Assembly (NCBI RefSeq): GCF_013393325.1
Contig: NZ_QJRC01000098.1
Location: 372,001 to 436,000, forward strand
From: Pseudomonas hunanensis
GTDB taxonomy: Bacteria > Pseudomonadota > Gammaproteobacteria > Pseudomonadales > Pseudomonadaceae
DNA: 64,000 bases
Direction: 5' to 3'
The translations under genes and the position numbers were made by a program. Position 1 is the stretch's first letter. The number at the start of each line of letters is the position of its first letter. The notes below the pieces were generated by a model, which saw only the letters and a program-made list of their open reading frames with translations, was not told where the DNA came from and searched no databases. Shown piece after piece: positions 44,321 to 52,099 of the stretch.

Positions 44321-44349
44321 AGTATAGACAGTTAGGCTGCTTATGACAA
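44321..44349 (-). promoter_or_regulatory. Sigma70-type promoter of sdhCDAB
   Basis: On the minus strand TTGTCA (44349-44344), a 17-base spacer, and TATACT (44326-44321). Predicted start near 44314, giving a leader of about 117 bases to the sdhC GTG. Confidence 0.72.
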
Positions 44350-44463
44350 CGTGACGGGGTAGCCCAAATAGCGCATTGCCTTTAGCCAACAAAAGGCGTA
44401 AATGGGCGAGAATTTCGGGAAAAATCAGGCTTGAATGCCTGATTCAACAAGCCTTTAGGCAAA

Positions 44464-44491
44464 TTGACATCTGAATTTATCCCTCTATAGT
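44464..44491 (+). promoter_or_regulatory. Sigma70-type promoter of gltA
   Basis: TTGACA (44464-44469), a 16-base spacer, and TATAGT (44486-44491). Predicted start near 44498, about 52 bases before the ATG. It faces away from the sdh promoter in the 352-base sdhC-gltA gap. The rest of that gap shows no ORF. Confidence 0.78.
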
Positions 44492-44549
44492 GGTGCGGGC
44501 CCTGCGTGGGGGGTCTGTCTGATGATTTCAAGCATTAATAGGAGGCCAC

Positions 44550-45839
44550 ATGGCTGACAAAAAAGCGCAGTTGGTCATCGAGGGCGCTGCCCCCGTCGAG
44601 CTGCCCATTTTAACCGGCACCGTTGGTCCTGATGTAATCGACGTCCGCGGGTTAGGGGCCACTGGTCACTTCACCTTCGACCCTGGTTTCATGGCGACCG
44701 CCTCGTGCGAGTCGAAGATCACCTACATTGACGGCGACAAAGGGATCCTGCTGCACCGCGGCTACCCGATCGAGCAACTCGCCGAACAGTCCGACTACCT
44801 CGAAACCTGCTACCTGTTGCTCAACGGCGAACTGCCGAATGCCGAGCAGAAGGCCCAGTTCGTCAGCACCGTCAAGAACCACACCATGGTTCACGAGCAG
44901 CTGAAGTCCTTCTTCAACGGCTTCCGTCGCGACGCTCACCCGATGGCGGTGATGTGCGGCGTGGTCGGCGCCCTGTCGGCGTTCTATCACGACTCCCTGG
45001 ACATCAATAACCCGCAGCACCGCGAAATCTCCGCAGTGCGCCTGGTCGCCAAGATGCCGACCCTGGCCGCGATGGTTTACAAGTACTCCATGGGCCAGCC
45101 GATGATGTACCCGCGCAACGACCTGTCGTACGCGGAAAACTTCCTGCACATGATGTTCAACACCCCGTGCGAGATCAAACCGATCAGCCCGGTGCTGGCC
45201 AAGGCAATGGACCGGATCTTCATCCTCCACGCCGACCACGAGCAGAACGCCTCTACCTCCACCGTCCGCCTGGCCGGCTCGTCGGGCGCCAACCCGTTCG
45301 CCTGTATCGCCGCCGGCATTGCCGCACTGTGGGGCCCGGCCCACGGCGGTGCGAACGAAGCCGTACTGACCATGCTCGATGAAATCGGCGATGTCTCGAA
45401 CATCGACAAGTTCATCGCCAAGGCCAAGGACAAGAACGACCCATTCAAGCTGATGGGCTTCGGTCACCGCGTGTACAAAAACCGCGACCCGCGCGCCACC
45501 GTGATGAAGCAGACCTGCGACGAAGTCCTGCGCGAGCTGGGCATCAAGAACGACCCGCAGCTGGAACTGGCCATGCGCCTGGAAGAGATCGCCCTGACCG
45601 ATCCTTACTTCATCGAGCGCTCGCTGTACCCGAACGTCGACTTCTACTCGGGGATCATCCTCAAGGCAATCGGCATTCCGACCAGCATGTTCACCGTGAT
45701 CTTCGCCCTGGCACGTACCGTGGGCTGGATCTCGCACTGGAAAGAAATGCTCTCCAGCCCGTACAAGATCGGCCGCCCGCGCCAGCTGTACACCGGCGAG
45801 CAGAAACGCGACATCGTTGCACTGAAGGACCGCAAGTAA
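44550..45839 (+). CDS. gltA: Citrate synthase (type II)
   Basis: A 429-residue hexameric-type citrate synthase, regulated by NADH in Gram-negatives. Catalytic histidines lie in LHADHEQNAST and GFGHRVYKNRDPRA, with the catalytic Asp later in YPNVDFYSGI. It condenses acetyl-CoA and oxaloacetate. AGGAGG lies close to the ATG. Monocistronic, with its own promoter and terminator, divergent from sdhCDAB. Confidence 0.98.
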   Translation: MADKKAQLVIEGAAPVELPILTGTVGPDVIDVRGLGATGHFTFDPGFMATASCESKITYIDGDKGILLHRGYPIEQLAEQSDYLETCYLLLNGELPNAEQKAQFVSTVKNHTMVHEQLKSFFNGFRRDAHPMAVMCGVVGALSAFYHDSLDINNPQHREISAVRLVAKMPTLAAMVYKYSMGQPMMYPRNDLSYAENFLHMMFNTPCEIKPISPVLAKAMDRIFILHADHEQNASTSTVRLAGSSGANPFACIAAGIAALWGPAHGGANEAVLTMLDEIGDVSNIDKFIAKAKDKNDPFKLMGFGHRVYKNRDPRATVMKQTCDEVLRELGIKNDPQLELAMRLEEIALTDPYFIERSLYPNVDFYSGIILKAIGIPTSMFTVIFALARTVGWISHWKEMLSSPYKIGRPRQLYTGEQKRDIVALKDRK

Positions 45840-45856
45840 GCTTAATGGCTGAACGC

Positions 45857-45886
45857 AAAAAGGCTGCCCTCGGGCAGCCTTTTTTG
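45857..45886 (+). terminator. Intrinsic terminator of gltA
   Basis: AAAAAGGCTGCCC/GGGCAGCCTTTTTT, a long stem followed by T. A partial REP-like GTGGGAGCG lies just beyond (about 45894). Confidence 0.92.
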
Positions 45887-45914
45887 TTGCATTGTGGGAG
45901 CGCCGCGTTAGGCC

Positions 45915-46523
45915 TCAGTTCTTCTCAGCCCGCTCACGCAACCCTTTCAGGGTATTGAATGGCGCGTCGACCACGAACTTATTGGCCACCATCGCCGGCA
46001 CACTACCACCGGGCTCGGTGTGCACCTGGTAGGTCACTTCCGTGCTGTCACCCTTGGGCACCAGCTTCCAGAAGCCCTCGACCTTCGCCACCCGCACGAA
46101 GCCCTTCTCTTCCGGGACATAGGTCGGCTCTTCGACCAGGTTACGGGTCAGGCTGCCATCAGCGCCCTTGACCGTGGTGACATGCAGCACGGAATCGCGC
46201 GGCGTCACTGGCCACGGCGTATTGAACTGGGTGTAGGTCCAGCTTTGATCGCCTTCATGCTTGAGCAGTTTCTGCGACTTGCACTCATGAATCCACGCGC
46301 AGGCACCGACCACGTCTTCCTGCAACGCCTGCACCTTGGCCAAAGGCGCCTTGATCAGGGTAACCCCCTGATAAGCCTTGTACTTGGAGCCGACCACTTC
46401 ACTGAGGGAAACCTTGATCCCCTCCTCGTCCTTGGCCACTTGCCAATTCTCGGCCCAGGCCGCAGGTGACAGCAGAACACCCACACCACACAGCAGTGCA
46501 ATACGCTTGAACGATCTCATCAT
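45915..46523 (-). CDS. Exported START-domain lipid-binding-like protein
   Basis: A 202-residue protein with a signal peptide (ALLCGVGVLLSPAAWA) and a START/SRPBCC-type domain: WQVAKDEEGIKVSL, an Ala/Val helix (LAKVQALQEDV), then the long strands FNTPWPVTPRDSVLHV and VEGFWKLVP. START domains bind hydrophobic ligands in a helix-grip pocket; periplasmic location suggests lipid or hydrophobe handling. AAGGA precedes the ATG. It follows the cysteine-cluster gene by 30 bases and is probably cotranscribed from a promoter with a PsrA-like operator. Ligand unknown. Confidence 0.85.
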   Translation of the reverse strand: MMRSFKRIALLCGVGVLLSPAAWAENWQVAKDEEGIKVSLSEVVGSKYKAYQGVTLIKAPLAKVQALQEDVVGACAWIHECKSQKLLKHEGDQSWTYTQFNTPWPVTPRDSVLHVTTVKGADGSLTRNLVEEPTYVPEEKGFVRVAKVEGFWKLVPKGDSTEVTYQVHTEPGGSVPAMVANKFVVDAPFNTLKGLRERAEKN

Positions 46524-46553
46524 GTTTATCCTTGTTGTCGAAGATCCAGCCTG

Positions 46554-46808
46554 TCACGCCGCCGTCATCTGCTCCCACCAACCAAGAATCCTGATTGCCT
46601 CGTCGCGATCGCTACCACACACCTCGACATCCGCCTTGAAACCACCACACACCGCCGGCCGCTCAGGCATGCCAAACAGGTCGCAGAGGTTAGCCTCAGT
46701 CAGGTGCAGGCAGCGCTCACCGGCCGGCTTGCCATTGGGCATGCGCGGCATCGCAGAAGTGATGGACGGGGCGATACAGCAGGCACCACAGCCCTCACGG
46801 CAATTCAT
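46554..46808 (-). CDS. YkgJ-family cysteine cluster protein
   Basis: An 84-residue protein with CREGCGACC at the start and further cysteines in GERCLHL, ANLCDLFG and RPAVCGGF, the pattern of the YkgJ (CxxxCxxCC) family, thought to bind zinc or an iron-sulfur cluster. Function unknown. It heads a two-gene unit with the START protein. Confidence 0.88.
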   Translation of the reverse strand: MNCREGCGACCIAPSITSAMPRMPNGKPAGERCLHLTEANLCDLFGMPERPAVCGGFKADVEVCGSDRDEAIRILGWWEQMTAA

Positions 46809-46862
46809 GGCTATTCACCAAAATCAGGACTCCCTGGGACAAAACGGGACGAACGTCCCTGG

Positions 46863-46889
46863 ATAGTAACCGCTCAAACAGGCGTTTGA
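46863..46889 (-). promoter_or_regulatory. Putative promoter and PsrA-like operator of the ykgJ-START unit
   Basis: The dyad TCAAACAGGCGTTTGA (46874-46889) matches CAAAC-N4-GTTTG. On the minus strand a TACTAT -10-like element (46868-46863) follows at once, and TTTCAA 17 bases upstream of it could be the -35. The operator would then lie between the two promoter elements, as for a repressor. About 55 bases before the ykgJ ATG. Confidence 0.5.
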
Positions 46890-46936
46890 AATTGCTGGCA
46901 CGATGAAATCTGCCGTGACCCAGCAGTCAGTTCCAC

Positions 46937-47419
46937 CTATTGGCGATACTCGAAATCGATGGCCGCACCTTCTACATCATGGCGGCTGTCATTGCGCAGT
47001 TGCAGTTGCATTTCGTTGTTGATCAGCCGGCCATTGAGCTGGAACGGGCTGTCGCTGGTTTCGGGCTTTTCAGTGAACATGGGCGGCAGCAAAGGTTTGC
47101 GTCGCTGGATGGGCGAAGGCGTACCCACATTCGGCTCAAGGCTGTTGACCATGTCGACTGGCAAGCTAAGGTCCAGCTTTGCCTTGGGCAGTGGCTTGCC
47201 AACCGCTTTGCTGACCGGCTTGTGTGCAGGCTTGGCCTTTTTGGTATCGGCGCGTTTTGCCGCCTGCTTCTGCGCAGGCTTGGCTGCCGCTTTTTTTGGC
47301 ACCTGCTTGCCTTGGGCCGCCTGCGCCTGACTTGCCGGCTGCGCAGACAAGGCTGGGCTGCCCAGGTAGCAGAGCGGTGCAAGGCACAAGATCAGAGCAA
47401 AATGGCGTAAAGCATTCAT
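46937..47419 (-). CDS. Exported Ala/Lys-rich hypothetical protein
   Basis: A 160-residue protein. Signal peptide MNALRHFALILCLAPLCYLG with cleavage near ALSAQ; residues about 30-80 are a low-complexity Ala/Lys/Pro/Gln region (KKAAAKPAQKQAAKRADTKK) resembling a histone-like tail; the C-terminal 60 residues look folded (NGRLINNEMQLQLRNDSRHD, ending in EYRQ). I do not recognise a family. The basic tail could bind cell-wall polymers or nucleic acid; this is speculation. The next upstream gene on the same strand is the OmpA-like lipoprotein, beyond the MocR gene. Confidence 0.72.
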   Translation of the reverse strand: MNALRHFALILCLAPLCYLGSPALSAQPASQAQAAQGKQVPKKAAAKPAQKQAAKRADTKKAKPAHKPVSKAVGKPLPKAKLDLSLPVDMVNSLEPNVGTPSPIQRRKPLLPPMFTEKPETSDSPFQLNGRLINNEMQLQLRNDSRHDVEGAAIDFEYRQ

Positions 47420-47483
47420 GGCAAATGGACAGGCTGGCAGGAAAGGTGCGTATGCTCCCTGTTCCAAAGACGACTGGCAAGCC

Positions 47484-48926
47484 TTACAAAAGTGTGAGCG
47501 CAGGCTCCCTGCACAACTGCTGCGCCAGCAAACCAAGCGTAATCACAGCGCGCTCGGCCTCTTTGTTCCACGGAATGCCGCAATTGAGGCGGATACAGTG
47601 GTTGAACTGTTCTGTGTTACTGAATATTAACCCCGGCGCAATGCTGATACCTTGCTCCAGCGCGCGCACATGCAGCTCCTGGGTATTGACCCGCCCCGGC
47701 AGGCTCACCCAGAGAATGAAGCCACCCGTCGGCCGGGTCATCTGGGTGCCCTCAGGGAAGTGCTGTTGCACCGCCAACTGATAGGCACTGAGGTTCTTGC
47801 GATACTCCTGGCGTATGTAGCGCAGGTGCCGGTCGTAACCGCCATTTTCCAGGTAGGCTGCCACCCCCATCTGCGTCACGCTGCACGCCGAGTGCGTGGT
47901 GAAGGTCTGCAGGCGCTGAATCTCGTCCTGATAACGCCCAGCGATCATCCAACCCACGCGCACACCGGGGGACAAGGTTTTGGAGAAGCTCGAACAGTAG
48001 ATCACGCGGTCCAGTCGGTCGAACGCCTTCAGCGCCTTGGTCTTGCCCTGCTCGAACATCAGCTCGCCATAGATATCGTCTTCGATGATCTGGATATCGA
48101 AGTCCGAGGCCAGGCGCAGCAATTGCTTTTGCCGTTCTTCCGGGACCGTGCCGCCCAGCGGATTACTCAGGCGCGCCGTCAGTACCAGGGCCTTGATCGA
48201 CCACTGATTGGCCGCCAGTTGCAATGCCTCGAGGCTGATGCCAGTGGACGGATCGCTGGGGATTTCGATCACTTTCAGGCCCAGCAGGTCAGCCAACTGC
48301 AGCAAGCCGTAATAGGTAGGCGATTCGGCGGCGATCAGGTCTCCCGGGCGGGTCAGCACCCGCAGCGACATCTGCAGGGCATCGACACACCCATGGGTCA
48401 CGATCACTTCACGCGGGTCAACCAGCACGCCGGCATCGCGCATGCGAATGGCGATCTGCCGGCGCAGCGGCTCGAAACCAGGGCTGAACATGTAGCTGAA
48501 GGCGCGAGGGCTATGGAAGCGCGTCACCTTGGCAATTTGCTGATGCAGGGCGCGCACGGGCAAGTAGTCGACATGCGGTACGGCGGCGCCGAACGGGAAC
48601 ACACCATCGCGGCGCGCCTCGGTCAGCACCTGCTGAATGATGCTGGCGCGCGTGACCAGGCCGGGGCGCTCCACCCGGGCAATGTCCGGGGTTTGCGCGG
48701 TCAAGGCCGGGGTCTGATGCACATAGTAGCCAGACTGCGGTCGCGCGCGGATAAGCCCCTGATCCTCGAGGTTGGCATAGGCCTGCAGCACCGTGGCATG
48801 GCTGACATTGAGCTGGGCGCTCATCTTGCGCACGGAGGGCACCCGCTCGCCTGGCTGGTAGACACCGCGACGGATGTCATCGGCCAGTTGCTGGGCGATA
48901 CGCTGGTACAGCAGCAGGTTGGTCAT
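47484..48926 (-). CDS. MocR-type GntR/aminotransferase transcriptional regulator
   Basis: A 480-residue fusion of a GntR winged helix (residues 1-70, with GERVPSVRKMSAQLNVSHATV) and a fold-type I aminotransferase domain. The PLP lysine is in SSFSKTLSPGVRVGW, preceded by EDDIYGELMFE; the C-terminal part has RLNCGIPW. MocR proteins sense PLP-bound amines or amino acids and regulate nearby genes. The start at 48926 (MTNLLLYQRIA) matches where the GntR domain begins; an ATG farther upstream would add a tail that overlaps an operator-like dyad. Target unknown. Confidence 0.9.
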   Translation of the reverse strand: MTNLLLYQRIAQQLADDIRRGVYQPGERVPSVRKMSAQLNVSHATVLQAYANLEDQGLIRARPQSGYYVHQTPALTAQTPDIARVERPGLVTRASIIQQVLTEARRDGVFPFGAAVPHVDYLPVRALHQQIAKVTRFHSPRAFSYMFSPGFEPLRRQIAIRMRDAGVLVDPREVIVTHGCVDALQMSLRVLTRPGDLIAAESPTYYGLLQLADLLGLKVIEIPSDPSTGISLEALQLAANQWSIKALVLTARLSNPLGGTVPEERQKQLLRLASDFDIQIIEDDIYGELMFEQGKTKALKAFDRLDRVIYCSSFSKTLSPGVRVGWMIAGRYQDEIQRLQTFTTHSACSVTQMGVAAYLENGGYDRHLRYIRQEYRKNLSAYQLAVQQHFPEGTQMTRPTGGFILWVSLPGRVNTQELHVRALEQGISIAPGLIFSNTEQFNHCIRLNCGIPWNKEAERAVITLGLLAQQLCREPALTLL

Positions 48927-48960
48927 GGCGACAGGCTCGTTGTTCTTGTACGGGGCACTG

Positions 48961-48977
48961 ACGGTAGAGGATACCGT
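48961..48977. promoter_or_regulatory. Operator-like dyad upstream of the MocR gene
   Basis: ACGGTA-GAGGA-TACCGT, 35 bases before the MocR start. Position suggests autoregulation. Binding protein not demonstrated. Confidence 0.35.
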
Positions 48978-49060
48978 AACAGTTGCAAAGTGTACTGGGA
49001 CAGATTGCAACATAGTCGACAATACAACAGCGTGATAGCTAGCGAAACGATCAGGCCGAC

Positions 49061-49092
49061 AAAAAGCGGGGCCGCAATGCGACCCCTTTTTG
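49061..49092 (-). terminator. Intrinsic terminator of the OmpA-like gene
   Basis: On the minus strand a GGGG-CGC/GCG-CCCC stem with an internal mismatch is followed by GCTTTTTG, just past the OmpA-family gene stop. Confidence 0.75.
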
Positions 49093-49099
49093 GCAAGAC

Positions 49100-49912
49100 T
49101 CAGCGCGCTGGCGCGAGCTTGCCCTTGTCGTCAGAAAACACGATCTCGACTCGGCGGTTCTGCGCCCTGCCCCGCTCCGAAGCATTGGCCTCGATCGGGT
49201 ACTGGTCGCCATAGCCCTCCACCTGCAGGCGCTTCTCGTCGATGCCCAGGTCCACCAGCATGTCGGCCACCGATTGCGCCCGGTCGCGCGACAGCTTCAG
49301 GTTGTCCTCGGCAAGGCCAGTGCTGTCGGTATAGCCCTCGATACGCACCACGCGGCGCGGGTTGAGTTGCAGGAACTGCACCAGCTTGAGCACAGTTCGG
49401 CTGGCTGAGTTCTTCAGGTCGGCACTGCCGGTATCGAACAGCACGTCACCCAGGGTCATCACCAAGCCACGGTCGGTCTGTTCCGACGCCAACGCGGCAA
49501 TCTGCGACTCGACCCACTTGCCCTGCTGCTGCACGCTGGCCAGCTTGGCCTCGCGCAAAGCCAGCTGCAGGCGCTGGCGCTCCAGGTCGAGCTTGGCCTG
49601 GCGCTCCTGGTTCAACGCCAGCTTGGCGTGCTCGCTGGCAATTTCGCTGTAGCGCTGGCTGAGATAAGCGTAATGGCGCACATCGGAACCGGTGCCGATG
49701 TAGCTGGACAAGCGCTCGGCGCGCGCCAGCGACTCGCCGGCACGGATCACGTCGCGCGGCGCACTGCGCAGCACATCGGAATCATCCTTGACCTTCTGGA
49801 AGGCAGCGCCGGCCTCATCCAGCGCGGCACTACTGCGCTGACTGGCGCAACCCTGCAAACCTGCCGCCAGCACCAGCATCGCCAGCGCAGCCAAAGGCGT
49901 ACGACGCATCAT
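49100..49912 (-). CDS. OmpA-family lipoprotein with N-terminal DUF4398-like helices
   Basis: A 270-residue lipoprotein: signal peptide ending in a lipobox (LQGC at about 19-22), a DUF4398-like helical region (about 25-140) with SRALERL-type spacing and a long coiled stretch (KLDLERQRLQLALREAKLASV), then an OmpA peptidoglycan-binding domain (about 150-262) with DTGSADLKNSASRTV, EGYTDSTG and NRRVEIV. It links the outer membrane to the cell wall. It overlaps the preceding DUF4398 lipoprotein gene by 4 bases. Confidence 0.9.
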   Translation of the reverse strand: MMRRTPLAALAMLVLAAGLQGCASQRSSAALDEAGAAFQKVKDDSDVLRSAPRDVIRAGESLARAERLSSYIGTGSDVRHYAYLSQRYSEIASEHAKLALNQERQAKLDLERQRLQLALREAKLASVQQQGKWVESQIAALASEQTDRGLVMTLGDVLFDTGSADLKNSASRTVLKLVQFLQLNPRRVVRIEGYTDSTGLAEDNLKLSRDRAQSVADMLVDLGIDEKRLQVEGYGDQYPIEANASERGRAQNRRVEIVFSDDKGKLAPAR

Positions 49913-50262
49913 GGCTGCACCTCCAGTTGCTTGCGCAGGCGCTTGACCCGCGACTGCAGCAGTTGCAGTTGCTCTTCGCTCTTCTGGTTCAGCACCTGGG
50001 CTTCGGCCAGGCGCGCATCCAGCTCGGCCTGCTCGGCGCGCATGCGCGCATCGCGGTAGTCTTCTGTAAGCATGTTGGCCTTGGCACGGGCCAGCTTGTC
50101 TTCAGCCAGTTTCAGCGTTTCGACCTGCTCGGTGGCGCCAACGGCTTTGGCCTGTTCCAGTGCCTGTTCGGAAATGCGCATCTGCTCGTCAGGGGCCGGA
50201 TCATTGGCGCAGCCAGCCAGGCCGAGCACGGCCAGGGCAAGGATTAGTGGTTGGGTTCTCAC
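49909..50262 (-). CDS. DUF4398 lipoprotein
   Basis: A 117-residue lipoprotein with lipobox LAGC (residues 15-18) and an all-helical body (EQALEQAKAVGATEQVETLK; LDARLAEAQVLNQ) typical of DUF4398, ending in a basic coiled tail (RVKRLRKQLEVQP). Function unknown; DUF4398 proteins often pair with OmpA-like lipoproteins. The 3' end overlaps the OmpA gene, and it starts 9 bases after the binding-protein gene. Confidence 0.85.
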   Translation of the reverse strand: MRTQPLILALAVLGLAGCANDPAPDEQMRISEQALEQAKAVGATEQVETLKLAEDKLARAKANMLTEDYRDARMRAEQAELDARLAEAQVLNQKSEEQLQLLQSRVKRLRKQLEVQP

Positions 50263-50271
50263 GCAATCTTC

Positions 50272-51093
50272 CTAGTGTTTGGGGGCGTCCGCCGGTACCT
50301 GCAACTGCGCTTTCCAGCGCTCGACATTACGTTGCAGCACAGCCTCGGACGCACCGGAGATCGGCAATTCTGTCAGTTTTTTTGCCAATTGCCCACGCAA
50401 CCAGCTGTCATTGCACGCCGAGTTGTGCGAGATCGCCAGGTAAAGCCCGGGCCGATCCACCGGCAGACCGCGGGCGATCAGGTCATTGTTCATACCCAGA
50501 CTCTGGACCATGGCCATGCCCGAATAACGGCCAGCCAGCACATAATCCACCTGGCCGAGTACCAGTTTCTGAAACGCCTGGGTCAGGTTCTGTGCCGGCA
50601 CCAGCTTGAGTTGGGCCTTGGCGAATGCCGTGAAGGCGGGGGTCAGGCGCGCACGCTCGGACAAACTGCCCTGATACCTGGCCAGGTCGGCAGGGCCATC
50701 GAAGGTCAGCTGCGCGTCATGACGGGTCCACACCAGGTACTCATTGAGTTGCAAAGGTGGATGGATGTAGTCCAGCGCAGTCAGTTGCTCCACCTGCATG
50801 GGGGTGTCGAGCAGCAGGTCCATGCGCCCGCTGCGCACCTCTTCCAGCGCCTGCTCACGGCGACCGGCATTCAACACCTCGACCTTCACGCCGAGTTCGC
50901 CAGCCACCTGGCGTAGCAGGTCGACGTTGGCACCTATCAAGTGTTTCGGGTCTTTCGGGTCTTGCCACGAATAGGGTGGCGCATCGGGGCTGCCGGTTGC
51001 CACCAGGCGCTCGCACTTGCCTGCAGCCATGGCCAGTGGCGACACCAACACCGCCAAGCATGCCAGCACCCTGCCCGTTCCGCGCAACGTCAT
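50272..51093 (-). CDS. Periplasmic solute-binding-like protein (SBP_bac_3 type)
   Basis: A 273-residue exported protein: signal peptide ending near AMAAGK; SGSPDAPPYSWQD-type opening (here ATGSPDAPPYSWQDP), NVDLLRQVAGELGVKVE, and MDLLLDTPM are typical of the amino-acid/polar solute binding family. No transporter genes adjoin it; it is the first gene of a unit with two lipoproteins. Such stand-alone domains can act as sensors or be enzymes; ligand unknown. Confidence 0.83.
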   Translation of the reverse strand: MTLRGTGRVLACLAVLVSPLAMAAGKCERLVATGSPDAPPYSWQDPKDPKHLIGANVDLLRQVAGELGVKVEVLNAGRREQALEEVRSGRMDLLLDTPMQVEQLTALDYIHPPLQLNEYLVWTRHDAQLTFDGPADLARYQGSLSERARLTPAFTAFAKAQLKLVPAQNLTQAFQKLVLGQVDYVLAGRYSGMAMVQSLGMNNDLIARGLPVDRPGLYLAISHNSACNDSWLRGQLAKKLTELPISGASEAVLQRNVERWKAQLQVPADAPKH

Positions 51094-51113
51094 CCCTCAC
51101 TCCTTCAACCCAT

Positions 51114-51150
51114 AAAAAAACCCGACCCTCAAAGCGAGGGCCGGGTTCTT
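51114..51150 (-). terminator. Intrinsic terminator of etfBA
   Basis: CCCGACCCTC/GAGGGCCGGG stem with an AAAGC loop, followed by a seven-base T run on the minus strand, 20 bases past the etfA stop. Confidence 0.88.
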
Positions 51151-51169
51151 TATAAGTGAAGCAGGCGGA

Positions 51170-52099
51170 TCAGACCAGCTTTTCCAGCTCTGGAACCGCT
51201 TCGAACAGGTCGGCAACCAGGCCGTAGTCAGCCACCTGGAAGATCGGCGCTTCTTCGTCCTTGTTGATCGCAACGATCACTTTGGAGTCCTTCATGCCGG
51301 CCAGGTGCTGGATCGCACCCGAGATACCGACAGCGATGTACAACTGAGGCGCAACGATCTTGCCGGTCTGGCCGACCTGCATGTCGTTTGGTACGAAGCC
51401 TGCGTCGACCGCGGCGCGCGAGGCACCGACAGCAGCGCCGAGCTTGTCGGCCAGGCTGTACAGGTGCTTGAAGTTGTCACCGTTGCCCATGCCACGGCCG
51501 CCGGAAACGACGATTTTGGCAGCGGTCAGCTCTGGGCGGTCGGACTTGGCCAGCTCTTCACCCACGAAGGCCGAAATGCCAGCGTTGTGCGCAGCGCCAA
51601 CAGCCTCGACGGCAGCCGAACCACCTTCGGCGGCCACGGGGTCGAAGCCGGTGGTACGCACGGTGATGACCTTGATGGCCGCGCTCGATTGCACGGTGGC
51701 AATGGCGTTACCGGCATAGATCGGGCGCTTGAAGGTGTCAGCGGACTCGACCGAGATGATCTCGGAAATCTGGTCCACGTCCAGCAGCGCGGCAACGCGT
51801 GGCAGGATGTTCTTGCCGTTGGTGGTAGCCGGGGCCAGCACGTGGCTGTAGCCCTTGGCCAGCTCGACGATCAGCGGCGCGACGTTCTCTGGCAGCACGT
51901 GGGCGTAGGCTGCGTTGTCGGCAACCAGCACCTTGGCCACGCCAGCGATCTTGGCAGCAGATTCGGCAACGCCACCGACGTTCTGGCCAGCAACCAGCAC
52001 GTGCACATCACCACCGATCTTGGCGGCTGCGGCAACAGTGTTCAGGGTGGACGGGGCTACGGCACCGTTCTCGTATTCAGCGACAACCAGGATAGTCAT
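51170..52099 (-). CDS. etfA: Electron transfer flavoprotein alpha subunit
   Basis: A 309-residue EtfA. The C-terminal FAD domain has SGGRGMGNGDNF, GASRAAVDAGF and GQTGKIVAPQLYIAVGISGAIQH (signature region), then AINKDEEAPIF. It accepts electrons from acyl-CoA and other dehydrogenases. It starts directly after etfB with no gap. Confidence 0.97.
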   Translation of the reverse strand: MTILVVAEYENGAVAPSTLNTVAAAAKIGGDVHVLVAGQNVGGVAESAAKIAGVAKVLVADNAAYAHVLPENVAPLIVELAKGYSHVLAPATTNGKNILPRVAALLDVDQISEIISVESADTFKRPIYAGNAIATVQSSAAIKVITVRTTGFDPVAAEGGSAAVEAVGAAHNAGISAFVGEELAKSDRPELTAAKIVVSGGRGMGNGDNFKHLYSLADKLGAAVGASRAAVDAGFVPNDMQVGQTGKIVAPQLYIAVGISGAIQHLAGMKDSKVIVAINKDEEAPIFQVADYGLVADLFEAVPELEKLV

